A stretch of DNA of 64,000 bases from Ostrinia nubilalis (Eukaryota; Arthropoda; Insecta; Lepidoptera; Crambidae), in assembly GCF_963855985.1 (NCBI RefSeq), contig NC_087097.1, forward strand, positions 1,459,001 to 1,523,000. Direction: 5' to 3'. Below are positions 34,796 through 45,080 of the stretch, piece by piece (positions within the stretch are counted from its first letter, which is position 1; every line of letters starts with the position of its first letter). Below the pieces are notes generated by a model. That model was not told the origin of the DNA and made no database searches. It saw only the letters and a list, made by a program, of their open reading frames with translations. Both the position numbers and the translations under genes were made by a program.

Positions 34796-34987
34796 TGAAG
34801 AAAGTTGAGAAATAATAATATTTTATGTTGGGATCATTGATTTTTATACTGTGTAAATTGTAAATGACAGCTAGAAGACTCGATGACATTTGTATGAATA
34901 TTCCTTCTTCTCTATGGTAACCTGACCTGTGCAAGACGTAATAAAATAAGTTATCTAAATACTCTTTCATTTAAAATAATTCTAACA
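34796..34987 (+). repeat. 3' LTR of inner copia
   Basis: 192 bp, read as identical to 30014-30205; followed by GCAAT at 34988-34992. Confidence 0.95.
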
Positions 34988-37671
34988 GCAATTACCATGA
35001 ACAAACGAAAAGTTGTCAACTTTGCTACTGGAGCATAGAGCTCATTAATATCTAAAATATCTGACTGTTCAAAGCCCCGAGCTACCAGACGTGCTTTATA
35101 CTGATGTTTACCATCGCTAATTTGTTTAATTTTAAAAACCCATTTGCTACTCACAATGTCTTTGTCCACAGGATACTCACAGACTGTCCACGTGTTGTTG
35201 TCTTTCAATGTCTGCAGCTCTTTACTTACAGCCTCACTCCATTTGCTGGAATCACTCCTTTTCATAGCCTGCTCATAGGTTGTTGGCTCATTTTCTTCGC
35301 TGTAGACATTATGGCAGCAGTAAAATTTGTTCTGCTTTCTGATCCGCCTGCTCCTATCACGACGTACCTCTCTTTCATCCACCAACTCCATTGAACTATC
35401 ACCTTCATCAATACATGGCTCATATTCACTCACTTCAGTTTCATTCTCAATCTCTGTGTCTTCTCCTGTACTTATTTCAACATCACTTCGAGGTTCACAT
35501 GCTCCATCATCTTCCTGTTCCTCATCCTCCACATTGCAATCCAAATCCAACTTTACCACTGGCTCTCTGCTTTCACTCTGTACTTCTTCTTCTAAGAAAA
35601 CCACATCTCTCTTTATTTCTACTATATTTTTCTCTGCAAAATAGACTCTGTAGCCTTTCACGTTTTCGCCATAACCAACCATGTATCCCTTTTCGCCTTT
35701 CTTGTCCCATTTCCTTCGTCTTTCCTTTGGTATGTGCACATAAGCCGGTGTGCCGAAAGCCTTCAATAGATGGATATCGAAACTCTTGCCAGTCCACAGC
35801 TCATATGGGGTTTTCTCACTATTTTTGCTCTTCCCCGTTCTATTGAGCACAAATGCAGCTGTATGGACCGCCTCCGCCCACAGTTTCTTCGGCATGTTCT
35901 TGGCATAGAGCATGGTTCGTGCTGCCTCCACCAGTGTTCTGTTTTCCCGCTCAGCCTTGCCATTTTGTTCTGGACAATAAGGTGTGCTTGTTTGGTGAGT
36001 TATTCCATGCTTTGAAAACAATTCCTTGACTTCTTTATTGACAAACTCAAGCCCGTTGTCACTTCTAAAAGTTTTCACTTTATTACCAGTTGTGTTCTCA
36101 GCTTTATTTATGAAATCAGCTATGCAGTTCTTAATCTCGTGCTTATTCTTGACAAAGTATACGTGTCTATAACTTGAGAAGTCGTCCTTCAAGACCACAA
36201 AGTATCTTGACCCTCCAACAGATGTTTCCTCCATGGGGCCACATGTATCCGCATGGATCAGTTCACAGGTTCTAGTGCTGACACTCTCGCTGTTATGGAA
36301 CGATAATCTATGTATCTTCCCTTGAAGACAACCTTCGCACTTGGGCAACGAAGTTGTGTTCACATTGATGTCGTTTTTCGTAAGTAACTTTTTCACATGT
36401 TCGAAGTTTTGGTGCGCTAACCTTTCGTGCCACTGATAGAGATTATTGTCCACTGCTTTTGCAACACTAGCCACTTGGTTTTTGTAGCGAAAAACCATGT
36501 AATATGAGTTCCCATGTCGTTTAGCAATCGCACAGACATTGTTGTTTTTGATGAACCTACACGATCTGTCATCTGTCACCATGACATAACCTTTGTCAGA
36601 CGCACAGTTTACCGCAAAGAGATTGGTTTTAAGGTCCGGAACGTATAACACATTGTCCATGGTGGTATCAATCCATTCTTTCCCGTTATGAACTTGTACA
36701 GCCACTAGTCCACATCCTAACACACTAATTGAGTCACCATTTCCTAGTATCACTGATTTTTGAGTAGCGCTTGTCAGAGATGTAAACAAAGCGCGGTCAC
36801 AGCACATGTGTTCACTGGCTCCGGAGTCCACTAGCCATTCTGATTTCTGATAATGTCCTGAAGCTGACACTACAAACGCATTACTTTTCTTATTGTCACT
36901 GTTTTTCCTAAACCAACACTGCGCTTTTTTATGTCCCATTTTACCACAATAGAAACACTTGTTATTGTTATTATTTGAGTTCCCTTCACTGTTATTGTTC
37001 ACCCTACATTCACTTTTGTAATGTCCAAGTTTGTTACACTTGTAACACTTCACGTTCTTCTTAGATTTAACCAGGAATGCCGACGAATTAGATGTAGTAA
37101 CTTCTTCATTTTTCTCATTTATTCTTTCTTCCTCTATTAATAACCGAGCAACCAGATTGTCTACTGTTTGTTTTTCTTCAGGGGCTGACTCCCACGCCGA
37201 AACGAAGTGTTTGTACTCGTCAGGCAGCGACATCAGGATTTTTGTAATGGTGAACTTATCAGATACTGGCTCTCCCATCTGTTTCAATGTGTTTTGCATC
37301 TCCTGTATTTTAGAAAGGAAAACTGCCATTTCTGTACCTCTTTCAAATTTGAATTGAAAGAATCTCTGTTGCAATATATGTATACTTGTCTCCGATTTCT
37401 GCTCGTATACACTCATCAGCTTGGTCCACATTGCTGCGGATGTACTGCATGTTAAGATGTGCAGCATCGCCTTCTCGGTCATCCTGGACACTATTATCGA
37501 CTGTGCTTTGGCGTCTTTGGCATCTGACTTAGCCCTGCCTTCCTCCGCGTCCGACCGTCCCTCAACGATGTCCATCAATCCTTGGCTTCTCAATAGCACC
37601 TGTGTCTGGAACTTCCACACGTTCCAATTGTTGGATCCTTCCAATCTAATAGAATTGTGATTCCCTTCCAT
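34988..37671 (-). pseudogene. Outer copia polyprotein, N-terminal part
   Basis: About 895 codons from a good ATG (37671) to the inner insertion. Gag starts with NNWNVWKFQTQVLLRSQG; two zinc knuckles follow, CYKCNKLGHYKSEC and CFYCGKMGHKKAQC; protease WLVDSGASEHMC; integrase with WHERLAHQNFEH, CEGCLQGK, HADTCGP, RSDNGLEF and NGKAERENR; an acidic linker; and the start of the reverse transcriptase (SSKWVFKIK, KARLVARGF). It is cut just before motif A. No other stop or shift was seen, so it was probably functional until the insertion. Confidence 0.92.
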
Positions 37672-37810
37672 TTCGTTATTGTTATCGTCCTGTCTTGTCC
37701 GATCTTAACAAGATGTTTCACGACTTCACGTGCAAGCCGGCAACCCGTTACCGAAGCGAGAAATACTAATACTATTGCGATCACTTTAACTTTCTCACTA
37801 CACAGATATG

Positions 37811-37827
37811 TGCCTGGGCCCATAACC
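37811..37827 (-). other. Primer-binding site of outer copia
   Basis: GGTTATGGGCCCAGGCA on the minus strand, directly after the 5' LTR; copia-type initiator-Met tRNA site. Confidence 0.8.
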
Positions 37828-38031
37828 TGTTGTGATGGAATTAAAAATAACGGATTTACTAACGAAATGTATTTTAATATGTCCTCGACACACTTTTTAT
37901 AATATCCAACCCGAGTACAGAAAAACGTCACAGAGACCGGAAGTCTTAAATCTACCATAGACTATTAAACCAGGATACACCTCTTTTTTTTTTTTTAAAC
38001 AGTAGTGATTGCATTGGCTTGGCATTCAACA
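37828..38031 (-). repeat. 5' LTR of outer copia
   Basis: 204 bp, TGTTG...CAACA, followed by the target duplication ATATC at 38032-38036. Confidence 0.95.
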
Positions 38032-39904
38032 ATATCAATAGAGGCATCACCCAACCGTTGAAAGCTCTTACTTTGTTGCCGCCAGACAAAAGACTATTAA
38101 GAACTTTTGTCAGTCGGCTACAAAAGCGTTCTTTCACCGATTTTTTGATGTCTTCTACCGATATACCTAACGATTCTGACATACCAAGATACTTATAGGT
38201 CTCAGTTTCGGAGAGAGATTTGAGTATCATTGTCTCAGAAAGCTGTAAATTCGGGGAATTCACAACTTTTCCCCGCTCTACATGTAAGACCGCACACTTG
38301 TCTACACCAAACTCCATCCTGATGGCGTTGCTAAATACCTGTGTGGTTTTTAGCAACTTCACCAGGTCTTGTCGTTTTGGTGCAAACAACTTGAGATCAT
38401 CCATGTAGAGCAGGTGACTAATGACCTCACCCCCTCTTCGAAGCCGATAACCAAGCCCTGAATCCTTTAACAGAGTGCTAAGAGGATTCAGTGCTAGGCA
38501 GAACCATAAGGGACTCAAACTGTCACCCTGGAAAATGCCTCGCTCAATCCTTATGAAGTTCAATGGATCAGGAGACCTCTCACTACCACCTGGTTGCCGA
38601 AGGACTGTAGTCCACTGCCCCATGCATGAGCTTAAAAAGGATCTCAGAGTTGCATCTACCTTATACAACTCTAAAATCCTCTCTAGCCATGAATGAGGCA
38701 CCGAATCATAGGCCTTCTTATAGTCAATCCAGGCAGCAGAGAGAGCTTTCCTGCTCCGTCGAACTTGTTGGCTAATGGTCATGTCTATGAGGAGGAGCTC
38801 TTTAGTACCACGAGACCCAACCTTACATCCATTCTGAGCAGGGGCCAAGATATTGTTCGCGACAATATGCGTATTAATTTTTGTGGTCAGAATAGATGTA
38901 AGGAGCTTGTAGATGGTAGGCAAGCATGTAATCGGTCTGTAGTTCTTTGGGTCCATGGTACTACCAGATTTGTAGAGCAAGGTGGTGACACCGGTAGTCA
39001 TGAAGGCTGGAAGGGAACCGAGCTCGAGGGCTTCTTGGAATTGTGTCGCTAAACGGTCATGTGAGCATCGAATCCACTTAATCCAAAAGTTGTGCAATCC
39101 GTCCGGCCCAGGGCTTTTCCAGTTCTGGGCCGTGCTGATTGCACTACTAACGTCTTCGGGATCTATAACAATAGACCCCATGGATTCGATGGACTCACAT
39201 TCACGCTCAATTACACGCATCCAATCACCCTCAGTGTGCTCAACGGGCATCGACCAAATGCCACGCCAGAAATCAATCATGGTATTGACATCTGGCAGCT
39301 GCCCGTCGCTCACACGTTGATCAGCTCCCTCCCATCTCCGGTACACCTTCCTCTGGTCACTTTGGAAGACACGATTTTGCCAGTATCTGTTCACGCGCTC
39401 TTTGTAGCGACGAATACGGTTTGCCCATGCATAGACTTTTTGCTTTAGGTAGTCAATGCGTTCTGTGACACAAGCCATGTAGTCCTGAGGTAGAACGCCA
39501 GTCCCAGCAAAGGCTTGCGTCACAAACCGCATGACTCGGGGACGATTATTTCCCCGTCTAAAACAAATTAGCTTTGCAATGAGAGTCCTGAATGCATTAA
39601 TACGCCGCTCGATCCGTATTTGCCACGCGGGTGTCATCCCGGCAGGACGCGTTGCTCTGTCCGAGTCTGGGAACTGGACACCAGCAACACGGCAAACCGC
39701 AATGGCACCACAATACAGGATCGAGTGGGTATCAAATAAATTTGTGCTAGTCCGCATATACGGAATTAGCAATGCATTTAGAGCTCCCATTAACGCCAAA
39801 TTACGTCTATGAGTGGGCAAACGCGGTAGTCGAGGCCTTGAATCTGACGTGAACCGATACTGACCAATAGTGTCCTCCAAAGCCCTCCTCAATCGCTCAC
39901 TCAC
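38032..39904 (-). pseudogene. R4/Dong-like LINE ORF, N-terminal and RT part
   Basis: About 624 codons. No ATG at the left limit; microsatellite TAA stops lie directly upstream, so the true N-terminus (usually carrying zinc fingers) is missing. Reverse transcriptase landmarks: NWKSPGPDGLHNFWIK, NYRPITCLPTIYKLLTSIL, AAWIDYKKAYDSVPHSW (motif A), IFQGDSLSPLWFCLALNPLS (motif B) and HLLYMDDLKLFA (motif C). The frame then runs into the outer copia at the ATATC duplication and resumes at 28339. Confidence 0.88.
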
Positions 39905-39921
39905 TTATTATTATTATTATT
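39905..39921. repeat. Right part of the split (ATT)n microsatellite
   Basis: (TTA)n continuing the tail that ends at 27091; together they show insertion of the R4/Dong-like element inside the tail of the older LINE. Confidence 0.8.
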
Positions 39922-40011
39922 ATATTTTGAGACATCTAAAATTCTAAATTCTAGTAAATGGTCGAGAAACAAAGATTTGGAAAACACGATAATTTATTTA
40001 GATAAGCTTTC

Positions 40012-40229
40012 CGCCCGCGGCTTCGCCCGCGTGGAATTTTGTCTGTCACAGAAAAACTTTATCGCGCGCGTCCCTGTTTCAAAAACCGGGATAAAAACTA
40101 TCCTATGTTCTTTCCCGGGACTCAAACTATCTCTATGCCAAATTTCATCAAAATCGGTTGCGAGGTTTAAGCGGGAAAGCGTAACAGACAGACAGACAGA
40201 CAGAGTTACTTTCGCATTTATAATATTAG
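40012..40229 (+). mobile_element. Short dispersed repeat, unit-3 specific
   Basis: AGCTTTCCGCCCGCGGCTTC...GCATTTATAATATTAGTTGG with CAGACAGACAGACAG, inserted in shared unit sequence (units 1 and 2 uninterrupted near 8740 and 17750). Reverse-oriented relative at 63295-63478. SINE-like or LINE-tail-derived. Confidence 0.7.
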
Positions 40230-40509
40230 TTGGGACTACCTACTCTAGATCGGGAAAGCAAAAAATGTGGACTGAAATCAACACAACGAAAACTTTGCTG
40301 TGACTAATACAGAGAAAATACCAATACACAGCATAGACTACGTAGATATCTAAATTCTAAATACTTATATTTCGCCTACCGAGATTTTAACGGCAAATTC
40401 AATTTTTTACCTTAATCAACTCCTGTTTATATGTCATAGCAATTACTTTCATATTAACAAGTTTACTGCTGCGCAATTGCTATGACATTTATATAGTTAT
40501 TGAAAGAGG

Positions 40510-40690
40510 TTGGAAAACGCAGCGTTGGACGTCAAGGTGGACCGACACGACCTCATAAAGGTAGCAGGAAGGCGCTGGCTGGATACAGGCGACTGCCAAC
40601 CGAACAATGTGGAAATCATTGGGGAGGCATATGTTCAGTAGTGGACGTCCGGTGGCTGAAATGATGTAGATGAATGATGAAAGACGTTTT
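40510..40690 (+). pseudogene. RTE-type LINE 3' end (unit 3)
   Basis: Third copy of the relic at 10530 and 18048. Confidence 0.5.
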
Positions 40691-40725
40691 CAATGGACTG
40701 TTAAACTGGTTTCAAAGATGCATTA

Positions 40726-41177
40726 TTGCGTATTATATATGCATATGCGTTATTTTCTGGGGGAATTCTACTGACAAAGAAATTATTTTTAAAATGCAGA
40801 AACGTTGTATACGAGCAATGTTTGGAATGAAAGCGGCTGATAGTTGTAAGCCAGTTTTCAAAAAACATAAAATTTTAACATTTCCGTCAATATATATTTT
40901 AGAAATAGTACTGTTTGTTAAGGCCAATCCGTCACTTTTTATTCGTTTAGAGGATGTTGTCAGTCGCAACCGACGCGACTACTCAAGACTACGGATGCCC
41001 CCCTCAAATTCAGCTCTTATGAGTAAAAGTATATTATGTATGGCACCTAGAATTTACAATAACATCCCCTTAACAATAAAAAAATTAGAATTGTATGAAT
41101 TTAAAATGAAGGTTAAAAATTTATTAATTGAAAAATGTTATTATAATCTGACGGACTTCCTAAGTGACAAATTTTGA
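40726..41177 (+). pseudogene. LINE reverse transcriptase C-terminus
   Basis: About 150 open codons: VIFWGNSTDKEIIFKMQKRC, then ILTFPSIYILEIVLFV and MAPRIYNNIPLTIKKL, all typical of the CR1/Jockey thumb and C-terminal domain. No catalytic motifs remain, so this is a dead fragment. Confidence 0.75.
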
Positions 41178-41404
41178 TTTACTTCTTAATTATTTTTTTT
41201 CCATTTAATCTGATTATGCAACATTGACTTTAACTTTAATTTGATTTGATTATGCAGTATTATTGTAATTGATATTTTATTTTTAATTTAATTTGTACAC
41301 CGCAAAGGTACGACATGTTGATACCATTTTAAATGCTGACTTAACACCTTATGTACACATGTTTGAACAAATAAATGTATCTTTATCTTTATCTTTATCT
41401 TTAT
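40726..41404 (+). mobile_element. 5'-truncated CR1/Jockey LINE with (CTTTAT)n tail
   Basis: Insertion after GATGCATTA of the shared sequence (empty in units 1 and 2), ending AAATGTATCTTTATCTTTAT. It contains the last 150 or so codons of a reverse transcriptase and the 3' UTR. Confidence 0.8.
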
Positions 41405-41580
41405 TAAAAAACGAGAAATAGAATAATAGAAAAAACTTTATTGACACAATACCACATACGAGTACAACAATGGATACATCGACATACTCAAATGTAGATG
41501 TCAAGGTGGTTTTTATAGGTAGACACCTATTTTTTGATTAGATAACTACTTACATATTGATTAACCATTGAAAAATAAAT

Positions 41581-41796
41581 TCAAATTCAAATTGTGTTTA
41601 TTGTGAACTCACAGGTACATAAGTCAGGTCATAAAATTTGTATGATTCGTACGAGTAGATCAACTGTTCCGCCGCATGGTAAGATACATGATTGGTCAAA
41701 TTACATTTTAAGAAATTTATAGGTAGTAAAATCTATAACGCAATAAATGATACAATTCAAATACAAGTCAATGATTAATAATAATAATAATAAGTT
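41581..41796 (-). mobile_element. LINE 3' tail, reverse, with (AAT)n
   Basis: CAAATTCAAATTGTGTTTATTGTGAACTCAC...(AAT)n inserted in shared sequence with AAAT on both sides. A related tail is at 52523-52640. Confidence 0.65.
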
Positions 41797-41974
41797 AAAT
41801 ACGAACAAAGTTTAGGGCAAAGTACCTCTTCGTGCTTTACAAAAATCCGTCCATTGGCCTTTATTGTCTTATCAGCTACATGACATAATTATTTGGAAAA
41901 AAGTGGTTATTTTACAGAAAAACTAATTACGATTATACCTACAAATCAACTGTTTGATAAACTTTTTAAATATA

Positions 41975-42429
41975 TGTTACGGTTAATGTGATAAATTGAA
42001 AATTATTAATAATAACCGGTTATTATGAATAATTACCGACAGTCGCGGTAAAAGTGATAAATTAATCACATTTAAAAGTGATTATTTAATAATTCAACCT
42101 TAATACTAACAAATTTCATAAAAGAGAACAACATCTTGTGTAGGTACGTGCTCGTGTACAGCCAAACTTTTGAACGTTTTGATATCATATTAATAAAATT
42201 TGGCATAATGAGTTTGGAATGTTTCTTGCATAATATTACTTTTCCATGATGCCTATAACATAATGTTTTGATTTAAAGTGAAAAATAGGTTAAGGTGCTA
42301 AGCCGCCTATTTAGTTTTATACACACATGAATGACCTCATATTAATCACATTTACCAAATCATGCGGTAATTATTCATAATAACCGGAGATTATTCATAA
42401 TTTTCACATTTATCACTTTGACCGTAACA
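41975..42429. mobile_element. 455-bp MITE, unit-3 specific
   Basis: Ends TGTTACGGTTAATGTGATAA and the complement of TATCACTTTGACCGTAACA, flanked by TA. Subterminal parts are rich in ATTATTCATAATAACCGG-type palindromes. Units 1 and 2 carry the empty site. Tc1/mariner-type target. Confidence 0.8.
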
Positions 42430-42619
42430 TAAACACTAGACACTATATTAAAATGGATTTACCTAAAACAGTTTAGTTTTTAATTAATTTGCGTCAGTAA
42501 ATTGATGACTCATTATACATTTGGCTTTATGAATCACGTGATAGCTGATTCCGCCACTTTTCAGCACCGATATGTTGTCCTGAAATGGTGTTATTTTAGC
42601 CTATGTACATCTATATCTA

Positions 42620-43725
42620 TACTTCTATACATACTAATATTATAAAGAGGAAAGATTTGTATGTCTGTATTGAATAGGAACCGAAACCACTAAATCGATT
42701 TAATACCGATGTACACAGAAATAGTCTAGCAGTCTAGCTAGAGCCTCAGAAGTAACATAGGCTATTTTCCAATTCGAAAAAAGGGTTGTAAGGGGTTAAA
42801 AGGGGGGATGAAAGGTTGTACGGAAGTATTGTCATTTTTAAAACTAGAAACTTGAATCTTATTTTTTTAAGCTTTTGATTAAATATTAATAAGTAGGTAC
42901 TTTATGACTTTCAAAGTTTGTGAAAGTTAGTGTGGAAATTTGTAATTTTTGAAGCTAGAACGATGAAATTTTTTTCTTTGGTTTTGGATTAGGTATAAAT
43001 AAAAATGACATTTAATGTTTGTAAAAAAAAATACTCAAGGGTCTTAAATAACAATAGGGAATAGGGGATGAAAGTGTGTATGGAAATAATAATATGTAAG
43101 GTTTATGTGGGTCCCGTAGCGCGGCGCGGTTTTCTGGGGAAATACCCTAGTGTGCTTATCTGAACGGGCAGACACGTGAGGCTACATTGCGAATTAATTA
43201 CAAATGCGATATGCTTACACGTTTTTTTCCTTAATTTAATTAATTTTCTCCGTGAAATTAGACAGCTTTTAGAGTATTTATTAACATAAATGTGAAGTCT
43301 TGTTTGAAATCAAAATAGTATGTTATTATTACGCGGGTAAAAGTGACTTAGGTCGCGGGTAATAATCTATACTAATATTATAAAGAGGGAAGATTTGCAT
43401 TTTGTATGTTATATACGAGTATGTTTGTATTGATTAGGCTCCGATATTACTGGACCGATTTCAAAAACTCTTTCTCCGTTAGAATCCTCTAATCTTTTTC
43501 TGATTGATGAATTTAAATAAAAATAGTTTAAATTTAGCTAAACAAGATGGCGACATAGAGCGATTTGTCTATTAACTAGAGACGTTACTACATACTAGTG
43601 TAGATCTGCTGACCGATGAACATGATGAGGCATATATTATTCATATATTTTTTTTTTGTTAAATACAAATAATTGTCAAATACTTCTGCGAAGCCGGGGT
43701 GGGCCGCTAGGCCCGCTAGTAATTT
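42620..43725. repeat. Dispersed short repeats upstream of lipase 3's 3' end
   Basis: Same block as 11320-12310, with an extra segment around 43505-43620. No gene. Confidence 0.45.
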
Positions 43726-43758
43726 GTAGTATTTTGTAAGTATATTTAATTACTCAAG

Positions 43759-44964
43759 TTAGTTGTATTTGTCTATCACTTCTAGTAGGTACGGATAGAA
43801 GTTTTCAGTCATATACCGACCCCAAAAAAAATCGACGTGGTTAAATTTTTTGTATGGGAGCACTTGGTAGTGCACCACGTTGGGCAGCGACGCCCTCAGT
43901 AGCTCCGCATCCTCCACCGTGCCCAGGAAGTCCTGCTCGCCCACGAACAAGGCTGTTTTCATCCTCACCTTCTTTAAATCAAACTCGGGTGGATTCAGTC
44001 TTTTATAAACTTTCAAATTCTCTAAAGAACCGTAATCATATCTTGCAAATTTCTTACTCCGAGCCACCTGCATCAAATGCTCTAAAACCTTAAGTGATGT
44101 GCCTCCCGGGAAATGGCCAAATATTGTATTCTGGAATTCCGGCTCTAATCCATCGGTATCTTCGCCAGTAAGCGAAAATAGTCCTATTTTAATGCACAAA
44201 GTGTAACCACCAGGGACTAGACATATTGCTTGAAAAAGTGGCGCTGTCTGATTGTAATTTTCAACTTCGTAAATATTCAGTAACTTTAAGCCATCTACCA
44301 GCAGCGGCCCCAAAGCCACTCCCACAGCTGCAGCGCCGCGTAAATTTTGTACAAAACTTATAGGAGCCAACGATATGCCAATTTTGATTTTATCGTTATA
44401 CTCCGGCAACTCGGCTCCCAGGACGTACAGCATCGTGGTGCCGACCGAGATCCCGATGGCCATGAGTTTCGCCTGTCCGGTCTTCTCCAGAATGAAGTCT
44501 ATGGTGGGTGGAAGGTCGTATATGGCTTGTTCATAGAAGCTGAAATCGAAGAACTGACTTGGTTGCGTGTCAGGATCTAGAGTGACGTGCTTCCGCGAGT
44601 ACCTGGAGCCCCGCAAGTTGATCGCCCACACGTCGAACCCTCGCCTGGCGAGAGTGATGGCCAGAGATGTATTTCCTCGATCAATCCAGCTGTCCGCGGT
44701 GAGCGTGTTGCCATGTATGAGCAGGACAGGGCTAGAGACATTCCCAGGGATGTGGAACAGCGACAATATATAACCATCCTCGGTGATGATGTTTTCTTGC
44801 TCAGCAGGAAATCCGTATTTGGTTGCAATTTCAGGAAACGTGAGTCTCCCATCTTCTGATAGTTTGTCAAGCTGAGGTTCCAGTAGCAGTGAATTGACTG
44901 TTCCACTGATGTGTAGTATTATGGTACAAATTATGCCTAACGCCAAACTATTTCGAACACCCAT
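43759..44964 (-). CDS. Secreted acid lipase, copy 3 (altered nucleophile elbow)
   Basis: A 401-residue single-exon member of the first lipase subfamily, differing from copy 1 at about 25 positions, so the oldest of the three. The signal peptide, LLIHG, Asp345 and His376 are present. The elbow reads GISVG instead of GHSLG: Ser173 remains but the preceding His and following Leu are replaced. G-x-S-x-G is still satisfied, so activity is possible, with changed substrate or rate. Start chosen as the first ATG; a TATA-like box lies at 45075-45080. No stop or frameshift. Confidence 0.88.
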   Translation of the reverse strand: MGVRNSLALGIICTIILHISGTVNSLLLEPQLDKLSEDGRLTFPEIATKYGFPAEQENIITEDGYILSLFHIPGNVSSPVLLIHGNTLTADSWIDRGNTSLAITLARRGFDVWAINLRGSRYSRKHVTLDPDTQPSQFFDFSFYEQAIYDLPPTIDFILEKTGQAKLMAIGISVGTTMLYVLGAELPEYNDKIKIGISLAPISFVQNLRGAAAVGVALGPLLVDGLKLLNIYEVENYNQTAPLFQAICLVPGGYTLCIKIGLFSLTGEDTDGLEPEFQNTIFGHFPGGTSLKVLEHLMQVARSKKFARYDYGSLENLKVYKRLNPPEFDLKKVRMKTALFVGEQDFLGTVEDAELLRASLPNVVHYQVLPYKKFNHVDFFWGRYMTENFYPYLLEVIDKYN

Positions 44965-45074
44965 TGTATTATTGTATGTTTTCCGAACAAAATAAAATAT
45001 ATTTTTTTCTGAAAGGCAGTCAACTGTATAATGAATACAGTACAAGTAAAAAAAAATATTCAGCTATATTGTCG

Positions 45075-45080
45075 TTTATA
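45075..45080 (-). promoter_or_regulatory. TATA-like box of lipase 3
   Basis: TATAAA on the minus strand in the context shared with lipases 1 and 2. Confidence 0.4.

Larger units (their letters stand above)
30014..34987 (+). mobile_element. Copia LTR retrotransposon (inner), complete
   Basis: 4974 bp with two 192-bp LTRs (30014-30205, 34796-34987) that I read as identical, GCAAT target duplications, a copia-type primer-binding site directly after the 5' LTR, and one uninterrupted gag-pol frame. All parts needed for mobility are visible. It inserted in antisense into the reverse transcriptase region of the outer copia. Confidence 0.95.
28345..38031 (-). mobile_element. Copia LTR retrotransposon (outer), interrupted
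   Basis: Flanked by the 5-bp duplication ATATC (28340-28344, 38032-38036). LTRs 28345-28549 and 37828-38031 start TGTTG and end CAACA, and differ only in the length of a T run (14 versus 13). The primer-binding site next to the 5' LTR reads GGTTATGGGCCCAGGCA on the minus strand, as in copia-type elements. The polypurine tract GAGGGGGGGTG abuts the 3' LTR. Without the inner insertion it would be about 4.7 kb. Confidence 0.95.
27092..39904 (-). mobile_element. R4/Dong-like LINE, split by a copia element
   Basis: Minus-strand LINE lying inside an (ATT)n/(TAA)n microsatellite: (ATT)n abuts it on the left (to 27091) and on the right (from 39905). Net length without the copia insertion is about 3.1 kb. 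It encodes a reverse transcriptase followed by a CCHC finger and a restriction-like endonuclease, the R2/R4 architecture. Dong of Bombyx mori is known for insertion in TAA repeats. The reading frame has in-frame stops from the microsatellite directly upstream and no ATG, so it is 5'-truncated. Confidence 0.85.

Noticed and set aside
35104..36015. Plus-strand reading frames over the outer copia
   Set aside because: Antisense shadows of the gag-pol frame.
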